Below are positions 1 to 8,483 of a stretch of DNA of 64,000 nucleotides, piece by piece (the stretch's first letter is position 1; every line of letters starts with the position of its first letter). The notes under the pieces were generated by a model. It did not search any database. It saw only the letters and a list, made by a program, of their open reading frames with translations, and had not been told where the DNA came from. The DNA lies in assembly GCA_021805725.1 (NCBI GenBank), contig JAJZEH010000007.1:130028-194027 (forward strand). Direction: 5' to 3'. The stretch is from Pseudomonadota bacterium. Its GTDB lineage: Bacteria; Pseudomonadota; Gammaproteobacteria; Burkholderiales; Ferrovaceae. The translations under genes and the position numbers were made by a program.

Positions 1-1869
1 ATGCCCATAGTCGAATGATGTGGGGATCAACTCGTGGGAGGAGGCAGAAATCAGGCAACCCTGTTCATTGCATAACGCATCCATGGGCGACATGAAATCA
101 ACCCCATTCTCCCGCGCAAACTGGCGCATCGTCTCGTTGATGACGAATGCATGCAGGTTCAGGCTTTGCATCGTTCTGTCCACGGTATCCGCCTCGAATA
201 CACGACTGCCCACCATGGGTTGATCGATCTTGTAAGTGGGCAACTGGCCTACCAGAACGATGTGCGCGATGCCCATGTCTTTCATTGCCGCAATCGTGGC
301 ATGCAGCTTTTCTGGATCCATCTGCGTCCAGTTGCGGTTTCTGCGGTCATAGAGCAGCCAGTTGGCAACAAGGATGACCGTGTGCGGCTTGAGCACCTTG
401 ACCCTGCCCAATACAAATTCATTGACTGCCCTGCAGTTCGTTCTTTTGTCGATATCAAGACCCGCAACGGGCGGGCAGCCGCTGGCCGTGTATTGCGCCA
501 GCGCGAAGCCCTGTACTTCGCTCTGGCGCTTCAGCCCGGGATACAGTGAAGCCGCATAGGAATCACCCCACAGCAGCACCAGGGGCGTCCCCTGCGTTTC
601 CGGAAATTGCCCAGAACAGGTGTCCTTGAAATCGCTCCCCGAGTACCGGCCCGCGGCTGCGTCCAAAAAGCACTCGCCACTCCTGTATCCTCGTGCCGCA
701 TCATAGTGGAACCGGAAGACCTTGAGACTGGCGGCCCGCTGCGGGTATCCCTCGGCACGATCGGTCAGTTTTCCCGCCACCACCAGCGCCCCCAGCATGA
801 CCAGCAGTGTCGCCACCACCGGCCGGCCGGGCCAACGCCAGCGCACAGGCTTCTCCACAAACTGATAGGTGCCCCAAGCCAGGACAATGCTCACCCCCAC
901 CACCCACATGCGCTCCAGCAGCGAAGGATCGCCCAGCGCATGAATGCGGACAAAGACCAGCAGGGGCCAATGCCACAAGTACAACGGGTAGCTGATCAGG
1001 CCAAACCACACCAGCACTTTCCTGGACAGCAGCTGCCGGTTCAGCCAGGCGCCAGGACCTGCACCCATGAGCAGAAATGCCCCCAGCGTGGGCAGCAAGG
1101 TCAGCCATCCCGGAAAATCGCTACGCGGATTGATGAATGCAAATCCCAGGACCAGCAACACGCCACCCGCTGCGGACATCCATTGTGGTCTTTGTGACAG
1201 CAGGTGGGGCTTGTGCAGGGAGAGGTACGCCAGCACGCCACCAATCATCAATTCCCAAAATCGAGACAGGGGAGAGTAAAAGGCCACGGCGGCGTCACTG
1301 CCCAGCGTGCTGACGTCAAAGATGAAGGAGCTCGCTGCAACAGCCAGCGTGATCAGCAGGAAATTCCAGCGCCGCTTCCAGACCAACCCCAGCAGCAAAG
1401 GCCATAAAATATAAAACTGCTCTTCCACTGCCAGCGACCATAGGTGATGGAATGGATCCACCTCCCCTGAAGCATCGAAATAACCCGACTCCCTCAGCAG
1501 CGCAAAGTTGGACATGAAAGCCGCGCCAGAAAACAAATGCTTGCCTGCCAATTTGAAGTATTCGGAGGGGAACGTGAACCAGCCCAGGACAAAGCTGGTC
1601 AACAAGGCCAGGATCAGTGCCGGGAAAATGCGCTTGATCCGGCGCGCATAAAATTCGGCGTAACTGAAGCGACCTTCTTCCAGGTTCTCGAAAATGATGG
1701 TGCTGATCAGAAAACCAGAGATCACAAAAAATATGTCCACCCCGACGAATCCACCCTGAATCCAGTCCGGGAACGCATGAAATCCCACCACCGACAGGAT
1801 GGCCACGGCGCGCAGCCCGTCAATGTCGGTGCGGTACTTGGGATGACTCAAATGGGAGGCTGTGGACAT
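1..1869 (-). CDS. OafA-type membrane acyltransferase with SGNH domain, copy 1 (3' end beyond window)
   Basis: Predicted integral inner-membrane O-acyltransferase that would add acyl groups to a surface glycan. The frame is open from the ATG at 1869 to base 1 (623 codons). The N-terminal half is the multi-pass acyltransferase-3 domain with the R-X10-H motif (Arg20, His31). The C-terminal half is a periplasmic SGNH esterase-like domain with GDS Ser437 and a DYGH motif ending at the last visible codon, so only about 20 residues should be missing. Residues 1-389 are encoded by DNA identical to the next gene upstream, while the SGNH half differs at many positions and carries one extra residue. It starts 14 bases after that gene's stop, with a weak ribosome site, so it is probably co-transcribed. 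The acyl group and acceptor cannot be read from sequence. Confidence 0.88.
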   Translation of the reverse strand, partial: MSTASHLSHPKYRTDIDGLRAVAILSVVGFHAFPDWIQGGFVGVDIFFVISGFLISTIIFENLEEGRFSYAEFYARRIKRIFPALILALLTSFVLGWFTFPSEYFKLAGKHLFSGAAFMSNFALLRESGYFDASGEVDPFHHLWSLAVEEQFYILWPLLLGLVWKRRWNFLLITLAVAASSFIFDVSTLGSDAAVAFYSPLSRFWELMIGGVLAYLSLHKPHLLSQRPQWMSAAGGVLLVLGFAFINPRSDFPGWLTLLPTLGAFLLMGAGPGAWLNRQLLSRKVLVWFGLISYPLYLWHWPLLVFVRIHALGDPSLLERMWVVGVSIVLAWGTYQFVEKPVRWRWPGRPVVATLLVMLGALVVAGKLTDRAEGYPQRAASLKVFRFHYDAARGYRSGECFLDAAAGRYSGSDFKDTCSGQFPETQGTPLVLLWGDSYAASLYPGLKRQSEVQGFALAQYTASGCPPVAGLDIDKRTNCRAVNEFVLGRVKVLKPHTVILVANWLLYDRRNRNWTQMDPEKLHATIAAMKDMGIAHIVLVGQLPTYKIDQPMVGSRVFEADTVDRTMQSLNLHAFVINETMRQFARENGVDFMSPMDALCNEQGCLISASSHELIPTSFDYGH

Positions 1870-1873
1870 CGTG
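701..1873. repeat. 1.17-kb direct repeat, copy A (shared acyltransferase membrane half)
   Basis: This block matches 2650-3822 at a constant offset of 1949 bases with no difference seen. It runs from four bases before the acyltransferase start codon to codon 390. Outside it the two genes diverge at once upstream and become a patchwork of similar and different stretches in the SGNH part. No transposase or flanking inverted repeat is present, which points to duplication plus gene conversion rather than a mobile element. Confidence 0.92.
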
Positions 1874-1883
1874 CTGGGCCGGG

Positions 1884-3818
1884 TCACGGCAATGCTGTTT
1901 GGTGGGATTTGAGCACACGCTCAAACAACTGTCTTGATCCTGCTTCGGTCAAGTGGCCGTAGTCCCAGGCCATCGGGACCAACTCGTGGGAGGAGGCAGA
2001 AATCAGGCAACCCTGTCCATTGCATAACGCATCCACGGGCGACATGAAATCAACCCCATTCTCCCGTGCAAACTGGCGCATTGTTTCGTTCATGGCCAAT
2101 GACCGTGGATTCAGGCTTTTTGTCGTTCGATCCACTGCGTCTGCCACGAATATCCTGTTTGCCACCATGGGTTGATCGATCTTGTAGGTGGGCAACTGGC
2201 CTACCAGAACGATGTGCGCGACACCCATGTCTTTCATTGCCGCAATCGTGGCATGCAGCTTGTCCAGATCCAGTTGCGCCCAGTTACTGTTCCTGCGGTC
2301 ATAGAGCAGCCAGTTGGCGGCAAGGATGACCGTGTGTGGCTTGAGCGCCTTGACCTTGTCAAAAATGAAGGCACTGATGGCCAGGCTGCCATTGCGCTTG
2401 TCCGTGTCAAAGCCCACGATGGGTGGGATGCCGCTGGCCGTGTATTGCGCCAGCGCGAAGCCCTGTACTTCGCTCTGGCGCTTCAGCCCGGGATACAGTG
2501 AAGCCGCGAATGAATCTCCCCACAGCAGCACCAGGGGCTTTTCATTTTCTGCAGCACGCCCGGAACATGTGTCGCTGAAATCATGGGCAGAAAAGTCATT
2601 TCCAGGCGCTTTCAGGAAGCACTGACCGGTTCTATAATCCCGCGCCGAGTCATAGTGGAACCGGAAGACCTTGAGACTGGCGGCCCGCTGCGGGTATCCC
2701 TCGGCACGATCGGTCAGTTTTCCCGCCACCACCAGCGCCCCCAGCATGACCAGCAGTGTCGCCACCACCGGCCGGCCGGGCCAACGCCAGCGCACAGGCT
2801 TCTCCACAAACTGATAGGTGCCCCAAGCCAGGACAATGCTCACCCCCACCACCCACATGCGCTCCAGCAGCGAAGGATCGCCCAGCGCATGAATGCGGAC
2901 AAAGACCAGCAGGGGCCAATGCCACAAGTACAACGGGTAGCTGATCAGGCCAAACCACACCAGCACTTTCCTGGACAGCAGCTGCCGGTTCAGCCAGGCG
3001 CCAGGACCTGCACCCATGAGCAGAAATGCCCCCAGCGTGGGCAGCAAGGTCAGCCATCCCGGAAAATCGCTACGCGGATTGATGAATGCAAATCCCAGGA
3101 CCAGCAACACGCCACCCGCTGCGGACATCCATTGTGGTCTTTGTGACAGCAGGTGGGGCTTGTGCAGGGAGAGGTACGCCAGCACGCCACCAATCATCAA
3201 TTCCCAAAATCGAGACAGGGGAGAGTAAAAGGCCACGGCGGCGTCACTGCCCAGCGTGCTGACGTCAAAGATGAAGGAGCTCGCTGCAACAGCCAGCGTG
3301 ATCAGCAGGAAATTCCAGCGCCGCTTCCAGACCAACCCCAGCAGCAAAGGCCATAAAATATAAAACTGCTCTTCCACTGCCAGCGACCATAGGTGATGGA
3401 ATGGATCCACCTCCCCTGAAGCATCGAAATAACCCGACTCCCTCAGCAGCGCAAAGTTGGACATGAAAGCCGCGCCAGAAAACAAATGCTTGCCTGCCAA
3501 TTTGAAGTATTCGGAGGGGAACGTGAACCAGCCCAGGACAAAGCTGGTCAACAAGGCCAGGATCAGTGCCGGGAAAATGCGCTTGATCCGGCGCGCATAA
3601 AATTCGGCGTAACTGAAGCGACCTTCTTCCAGGTTCTCGAAAATGATGGTGCTGATCAGAAAACCAGAGATCACAAAAAATATGTCCACCCCGACGAATC
3701 CACCCTGAATCCAGTCCGGGAACGCATGAAATCCCACCACCGACAGGATGGCCACGGCGCGCAGCCCGTCAATGTCGGTGCGGTACTTGGGATGACTCAA
3801 ATGGGAGGCTGTGGACAT
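1884..3818 (-). CDS. OafA-type membrane acyltransferase with SGNH domain, copy 2
   Basis: A 644-residue inner-membrane acyltransferase of the acyltransferase-3/SGNH fusion class, as in O-antigen acetylases. Residues 13-380 hold about ten membrane helices and the R20-X10-H31 motif. A periplasmic SGNH domain follows, with GDSF (Ser436) and DYGH (Asp619, His622) as the likely catalytic triad. The start at 3818 is the only methionine ahead of the conserved YRTDIDGLRAVA segment. It lies 52 bases downstream of the FkbM-type gene on the same strand, so it may belong to the glycan operon or have its own promoter. The DNA for its membrane half is repeated in the neighbouring copy. Family assignment is firm; substrate is unknown. 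Confidence 0.92.
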   Translation of the reverse strand: MSTASHLSHPKYRTDIDGLRAVAILSVVGFHAFPDWIQGGFVGVDIFFVISGFLISTIIFENLEEGRFSYAEFYARRIKRIFPALILALLTSFVLGWFTFPSEYFKLAGKHLFSGAAFMSNFALLRESGYFDASGEVDPFHHLWSLAVEEQFYILWPLLLGLVWKRRWNFLLITLAVAASSFIFDVSTLGSDAAVAFYSPLSRFWELMIGGVLAYLSLHKPHLLSQRPQWMSAAGGVLLVLGFAFINPRSDFPGWLTLLPTLGAFLLMGAGPGAWLNRQLLSRKVLVWFGLISYPLYLWHWPLLVFVRIHALGDPSLLERMWVVGVSIVLAWGTYQFVEKPVRWRWPGRPVVATLLVMLGALVVAGKLTDRAEGYPQRAASLKVFRFHYDSARDYRTGQCFLKAPGNDFSAHDFSDTCSGRAAENEKPLVLLWGDSFAASLYPGLKRQSEVQGFALAQYTASGIPPIVGFDTDKRNGSLAISAFIFDKVKALKPHTVILAANWLLYDRRNSNWAQLDLDKLHATIAAMKDMGVAHIVLVGQLPTYKIDQPMVANRIFVADAVDRTTKSLNPRSLAMNETMRQFARENGVDFMSPVDALCNGQGCLISASSHELVPMAWDYGHLTEAGSRQLFERVLKSHQTALP

Positions 3819-3822
3819 CGTG
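2650..3822. repeat. 1.17-kb direct repeat, copy B
   Basis: Second member of the exact direct repeat pair, identical by eye to 701-1873. It covers the start and the whole membrane domain of the second acyltransferase gene. Such a long identical block could also collapse or misassemble in short-read data. Confidence 0.92.
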
Positions 3823-3870
3823 GCGTGGGTTTATTCGGGTATTTATGATTGATCGTGCAAACGGGGAATA

Positions 3871-4560
3871 CTAGAACACAATTGAATTATCCCGTTTATA
3901 AAAAAGGGTAGGTCCCACCCAATTGAACAAGTGAAAGCCCTTTTGCACCAGGAGCTGGTTGAGGGGCGATTGATGCAATTCCTCTATGCGTTGCGCGCAA
4001 GACTCCACAAGGATCAATCCCGGGGCATAGCGTTCAAAATCGAGGCCCTTGAGCACGTGAATGTCATGCCCCTCGGCATCAATGTTGAGCAGGTCGATGG
4101 TTTTTCCTGAAAATGGGGAAAGATCCAGAATGTCCGTCAAAGTCCGCGTTTCCATCATTCTGGAATGGCCGAAGCCATGGCGCGACGGTTGCCCGGGCGG
4201 AACAATCTGCTCTCCCACCGAAAAGTCCTTGTCCGTCTGAACCATTGCCAGGCCAGAACTATCGGAGACTGCTGCAACCACGTTGTGATCCTTGGGCCGC
4301 ACCCATCGAAAGGTCTTGATCTTGATCTCACCCATGTCGACGTTGACCCCTCGCCATCCACGCTGGTAGAGAAACCATGTATTGGAGAATTTTTTGGGAT
4401 GCCAACACCCCACGTCCACATAGAACCCCATGGGTTTCGTCACGATATGCCTGAGAACCGCCTCCTCTCCGTACTGAGAGTGGTTCACTGACCAGGATTT
4501 GATCAGAAACGATCTTCGAAACACCCTGATGTTGGCCAATAGCGATTTAATGGGCATCAC
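3871..4560 (-). CDS. FkbM family methyltransferase
   Basis: A 229-residue S-adenosylmethionine-dependent methyltransferase of the FkbM family, which O-methylates sugars in polysaccharides and natural products. The SAM-binding segment FYVDVGCWHP is at about residues 47-56. The second family motif, IDLLNIDAEGHDIHVLKGL, is at about 156-174, where NIDAEGHD is the typical acidic motif. It overlaps the end of the preceding glycosyltransferase by four bases (ATGA), which implies translational coupling. The context suggests it caps or decorates the glycan made by this cluster. The target sugar is not known. Length is normal for the bacterial short form. Confidence 0.88.
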   Translation of the reverse strand: MMPIKSLLANIRVFRRSFLIKSWSVNHSQYGEEAVLRHIVTKPMGFYVDVGCWHPKKFSNTWFLYQRGWRGVNVDMGEIKIKTFRWVRPKDHNVVAAVSDSSGLAMVQTDKDFSVGEQIVPPGQPSRHGFGHSRMMETRTLTDILDLSPFSGKTIDLLNIDAEGHDIHVLKGLDFERYAPGLILVESCAQRIEELHQSPLNQLLVQKGFHLFNWVGPTLFYKRDNSIVF

Positions 4561-5354
4561 GACTCACTTTTGCGTTGATAACGATCAGGATCAAAGCCAT
4601 CCGGAAGATACTTTTCTTCCAGATGCGCCGAAGCCGAAGGGATGGGCACACCCAATGTGCGCCTTCGACACCCTGCCAACAGCACGAGGTGTGCCATGCC
4701 CTGACGCAATAGCAGCTTGAACTTGAGCCTGCCCCCATTAAATCCGGGCTTGGTCAAAAATATCCAGTCATAGAAATCCTGAAGCTTGGGGCGCAGCTTC
4801 AGTTTTCCCAGCCACACCCAGCGGTCCTCTCTCAGGGTGCGCACATGACAGGCAAACGAATGCGTCGTGGAATTGGTGGTACGCCACAGAACCTGACGGC
4901 CCTTGAATACCCGGGTGGGCTCTGACAACTGATCATCGTTGACGTAGGGATTTCTGCCCCTGCCAAAGACACCATATTTGTCGGGATGGTCGTAGAGGGT
5001 GACATAGTCGAACACCGTCAGCCCTTCTTCCAGGATTTCGCCTGCTTGCGGAACGTGAAGATAATCATCTTCGATGAAATAAACGATGTCTTCATCATCC
5101 AGCTGCTCCAATGCGTGCTTCACGAGGTGGTAAAAGGCAGGGGTCTGTCCCAGATGAGTCACTTCAAACCTGAAAAATTCCTTGCGTGAAAGCAGGTCCA
5201 CGGTCTCCTCGTCGCAATGATCGGCAATGCAGATCATTCGATATCCTGGAAATGAGGCCAGCAGATTGTCCAGGCACGCCAGTTTTGAAAAACCTGCAAT
5301 CCGTGGTTTTGCATTGATGCGGCTGGAAATTCTGTAAAGCAGATATTTGTTCAT
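4557..5354 (-). CDS. Glycosyltransferase, GT-A-like
   Basis: A 265-residue protein resembling GT2-like glycosyltransferases. It lacks the usual N-terminal SIIIPTYN motif but has a nucleotide-sugar-type fold pattern: MICIADHCDEET at about residues 40-51, then IVYFIEDDYLHVP at about 90-102, where EDD serves as the metal-binding DXD equivalent. No membrane segments are evident, so it probably acts at the cytoplasmic face. It lies 10 bases after the propeller/GT2 fusion gene and overlaps the FkbM gene by four bases. A role in surface glycan assembly is inferred from these neighbours. Donor and acceptor are unknown, and assignment beyond glycosyltransferase is uncertain. Confidence 0.75.
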   Translation of the reverse strand: MNKYLLYRISSRINAKPRIAGFSKLACLDNLLASFPGYRMICIADHCDEETVDLLSRKEFFRFEVTHLGQTPAFYHLVKHALEQLDDEDIVYFIEDDYLHVPQAGEILEEGLTVFDYVTLYDHPDKYGVFGRGRNPYVNDDQLSEPTRVFKGRQVLWRTTNSTTHSFACHVRTLREDRWVWLGKLKLRPKLQDFYDWIFLTKPGFNGGRLKFKLLLRQGMAHLVLLAGCRRRTLGVPIPSASAHLEEKYLPDGFDPDRYQRKSES

Positions 5355-5364
5355 CCACAGCCCT

Positions 5365-7275
5365 TTACTTAAGATGAAGTGAGGCCCGGGCTTTTTCCCA
5401 TTGGCGTCTCTTGTGCAAACTTTTTGGCGTCTCCCGGGCCAGGGCCTTCATTCGCAAGGCAATGCGTTCCAGCAATTGTCCGGCAGGATAACCCGATTCA
5501 ATCAAGTGCTGGTATATGCGCAGCGTTTCGAGATTGCCCTCTCTCTTGTGGGGCAAAGAAACCTCGGGATACCGGCTGGTAAACAAGTCGCGATTGGCGC
5601 GAATCAATTTTTTGGATGCCGTGGATTGTTTGAAGCTGCTCCCGCCCTGATGATAAACAAAAGCATCTTCGCACATCATCAAGCGATACCCCGCATGGCG
5701 CATTTTGACGCTGAAATCGAAGTCTTCGTAGTAACCCAACCCATAAGCAGTGTCCAGCCCTCCCAAAGCATTCCACACCGATCTGCGTATGGCCACGCAG
5801 AAAAAATCGAGACGGTACACTGGCAACAGGCGGTTTAGCGGAGCTTGATGAAACACGGCAGCGGTCTTGATAATCTGCTCGGGAGTGCCTTCAAGAAAAT
5901 AATCCTGCTCGTTGCCCGCGGCGTTGGTAATGGGTCCGATTGCAGCAACGTCTGATCCAGCGGAAGCCAGGGCTCGTGATAAATTTTCCAGGCTGCCGGG
6001 CAGGAAAATCGTATCGTTATTGACCAATACCAGCCATTCACCCTGACCTTGTCGGGCTGCGTAGTTCATTCCCCCCGCAAATCCCAGGTTGTCCGTCAGG
6101 CATTCGTATTCCAGCTGGCTGTGATGCCGGGCATATTCCCTGATGTCCGCAGGGCTGCTGTCAGGTGATCCATTATCCAGCAATTTCACGCGTATTTTTG
6201 GGGCATCGCACTGCGGCCATAATGAATCGAGACAACGCGCTGCAGTGGTCTGGAAATTCCGGTAGTTGAGGACGATGAGATCCATGCTGGGAAGCGCCTT
6301 GCCAGGATCTACCAAAGGGGCAATTCTCGTTATGTTGGGCCGCCGCGGCCTGTGGCCCAGGATTCTATCCACCTGCGACGGATCCAGTTCAAGCAGGCGT
6401 GCCTTTTCATCCATCACACCGTATGAAATCAGAACACGCTCGTCGTGACTGGCCAAGCCTGCACAAAATTCGATTCCTTCCGTTTCGAAGTGAAATGCCT
6501 TCGATTGCGATTTAATGTTGAAATGGCGATCCAGTAACAGCATATGGTGGGTAAACAAGACCTTCTTTCGTTGATAGTCCGGATCACGTGTCACATATTT
6601 CTGCATCAGACGCGACGCCAGCGGCGCGCGGTTTCTTTGATGCGTGATGGCCAGATAATCATCACCCCACGGGATGACCTGGGAGGATCCGGACATCATG
6701 GTGCCAGAGTTTCTGGGGGTGGCCATCCCGCCATGAACCCGGATCAGTCCGTTGGGCGTGTAACGATAAATCTCCAGCGGACGCGTCGAATAGACCAGAT
6801 ACAACTCATTGTCCAGCACCCAGGGCATCCAGTTTTTTTCCCGCGGCAGATGGTGCGGAGAAGGCAGAACGATGGGATTGCGCAGTTGTTCACCGTCCAC
6901 CTCCACCAGGATCATGGAATTTGTGTAGCCCCGATGGCTGCGCTGCAATCCGCTAAAGAGGGCCCATTGCCGGTCCAACCACATAAAAAGCCGACCATCC
7001 TCGAGTCCATTGCGCGCCTCGATGCAGGTCTCCAGAACTTCCTGGTCACATAACCTGACCCTGGATTGTGGCTGGAGATTCTTGTCATACACCACGAGCC
7101 AGTTTTCGCTGCTGAGGTAAGGCGCATCCGGACCGGAATAAGGGATGGGATCCAGCGCCCGGACCATCACGGACCAGCCCCGTTCGGTGGCCATAACGGA
7201 TGGATTGCATACGGCAAACGACGTGGGCACCTCAATGGAAGCTGGTATCAGCCTGAACTGGTCGACAAGTTTCAT
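5365..7275 (-). CDS. Fusion of a GH130/GH43-like beta-propeller and a GT2 glycosyltransferase
   Basis: A 636-residue two-domain protein. Residues 1 to about 320 show repeated propeller-like motifs (NPSVMATERGWSVMVRA, LEDGRLFMW, EKNWMPWVLDNELYLVYS, GIEFCAGLASHDERVLISYGV) resembling five-bladed glycoside phosphorylase/hydrolase propellers (GH130/GH43). Residues about 335-590 are a GT2 rhamnosyltransferase-like domain: MDLIVLNYRN, LTDNLGFAGGMNYA, NNDT as the DXD equivalent, and YYEDFDFSVKMRHAGY. No signal peptide is seen. It overlaps the O-antigen ligase-like gene by four bases. It may both extend and trim or recognise the same glycan. Whether the propeller is catalytic cannot be judged. Confidence 0.85.
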   Translation of the reverse strand: MKLVDQFRLIPASIEVPTSFAVCNPSVMATERGWSVMVRALDPIPYSGPDAPYLSSENWLVVYDKNLQPQSRVRLCDQEVLETCIEARNGLEDGRLFMWLDRQWALFSGLQRSHRGYTNSMILVEVDGEQLRNPIVLPSPHHLPREKNWMPWVLDNELYLVYSTRPLEIYRYTPNGLIRVHGGMATPRNSGTMMSGSSQVIPWGDDYLAITHQRNRAPLASRLMQKYVTRDPDYQRKKVLFTHHMLLLDRHFNIKSQSKAFHFETEGIEFCAGLASHDERVLISYGVMDEKARLLELDPSQVDRILGHRPRRPNITRIAPLVDPGKALPSMDLIVLNYRNFQTTAARCLDSLWPQCDAPKIRVKLLDNGSPDSSPADIREYARHHSQLEYECLTDNLGFAGGMNYAARQGQGEWLVLVNNDTIFLPGSLENLSRALASAGSDVAAIGPITNAAGNEQDYFLEGTPEQIIKTAAVFHQAPLNRLLPVYRLDFFCVAIRRSVWNALGGLDTAYGLGYYEDFDFSVKMRHAGYRLMMCEDAFVYHQGGSSFKQSTASKKLIRANRDLFTSRYPEVSLPHKREGNLETLRIYQHLIESGYPAGQLLERIALRMKALARETPKSLHKRRQWEKARASLHLK

Positions 7276-8483
7276 AGGGGCAGAAGTATCCCGGCCGTAA
7301 GGACCATCGCATAGCCTTCAGCAAAATCCAGCAGATAGGAATTAAACAGACAACCAGCTGCAAAAACCACCCATTGCCCGCGGATCAGGATCCCTATCGG
7401 GATGGACTGTCCAAATGAGGCGCGCAGCATGATTCCAAAAAATAACAGGATAACCACCAGCCCGGCGCCACCCAACTGAACGACCCACATCAGAAACTCA
7501 TTATGAAGGTTGATCGTGGAAATTCGTGCCACTTCCGTTTGGCCCCTCGCCGCCAGAATTTCGGTCTCCGTCAGCACGGACCCCGTTCCGTAACCGGTCC
7601 ATGGCCGCTGTGCGATCAGTTCAGCGCTCTTGCGATAGAACTCAAGCCGGATTCCCTGTGAAGTTGGAACACCCGTCTCTTCGGACTGGTGGATTTCCCT
7701 GGTGACCGAACCCAGCATGGTAGTCGGTTTTGAAGCCACCCAGAAGGTTGCTCCCAAAATAACCGCCACCGATCCCACGACGATGCTCCAGTAGGTTTTG
7801 CCTGAGGGACGCCAAAATCGCAGCCCTTCCCACACCGCCCATAGGGCCAGCACGGGCAAAATCGCCTTACCCGTACGACCTACCATGACCCAGGAAATAT
7901 TCAAAACCGTGAGCAGCGCCATGCCGAAAAGCAGCCCCTGAGCCACCCGGGAGCGCGTCGCGAAGGCCAGGCCCACACAGAGGGCAATCAGAAGGGAAAA
8001 CAGAGTTCCTTGAGGAATGTGCATTTTAAAGACCGCGTCCCCAGGAGGGCCGCCGTAGGCGGGATCGCTGATATGCGTCCATCCCAGGAACTCGCTCCAT
8101 GACACCATGACCGTAATGGAGATGGAGAACGCCAACACTCTCATGGCAGTAATGCGATGGCGATCTTTCTGAAAAAAGGGCAGCAATAGGGGCAGGAACA
8201 ACAGCTTGCGGTACTTCATGAACACGGCCCAGGCTTCATGATGGGGCCCCGTGGTATATAGCATGCCCAGCAACAGCAATCCCAACATGGCCATCGCCAC
8301 CAGGGCCATGGGGTTGGTCAGCAACCTGCGTGCAGCGCTCCAAAATTCCCTGGACAGGAGCGATGCCAGCAAAAGCCCGGCTCCAAAAAGATTGACCCCA
8401 GCTACGCTCACCGGAAGCGCCAGCAACATGCCATAGGCCGTGACACGCACCACAGGACCCAATGTCGGCAAGCGCTCAATCAT
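7272..8483 (-). CDS. O-antigen ligase-like membrane protein (Wzy/WaaL family)
   Basis: A 403-residue polytopic protein with about ten to twelve hydrophobic segments and a large periplasmic loop at about residues 205-310. This is the topology of WaaL ligases and Wzy polymerases. The loop contains QRPWTGYGTGSVLTE and, further on, TINLHNEFLMWVVQLGG, matching the family's glycine-rich RPW-G-G-G and conserved NxHNxFL segments. It would transfer or polymerise lipid-linked glycan at the outer face of the inner membrane. It is coupled by four-base overlaps to the glycosyltransferase upstream and the propeller/GT2 gene downstream. Ligase and polymerase cannot be separated by sequence alone. Confidence 0.85.
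   Translation of the reverse strand: MIERLPTLGPVVRVTAYGMLLALPVSVAGVNLFGAGLLLASLLSREFWSAARRLLTNPMALVAMAMLGLLLLGMLYTTGPHHEAWAVFMKYRKLLFLPLLLPFFQKDRHRITAMRVLAFSISITVMVSWSEFLGWTHISDPAYGGPPGDAVFKMHIPQGTLFSLLIALCVGLAFATRSRVAQGLLFGMALLTVLNISWVMVGRTGKAILPVLALWAVWEGLRFWRPSGKTYWSIVVGSVAVILGATFWVASKPTTMLGSVTREIHQSEETGVPTSQGIRLEFYRKSAELIAQRPWTGYGTGSVLTETEILAARGQTEVARISTINLHNEFLMWVVQLGGAGLVVILLFFGIMLRASFGQSIPIGILIRGQWVVFAAGCLFNSYLLDFAEGYAMVLTAGILLPL

Noticed and set aside
701..3822. Insertion sequence or transposon explaining the acyltransferase repeat
   Set aside because: No transposase, terminal inverted repeats or target-site duplication; the repeat borders fall inside the gene and at its start codon.
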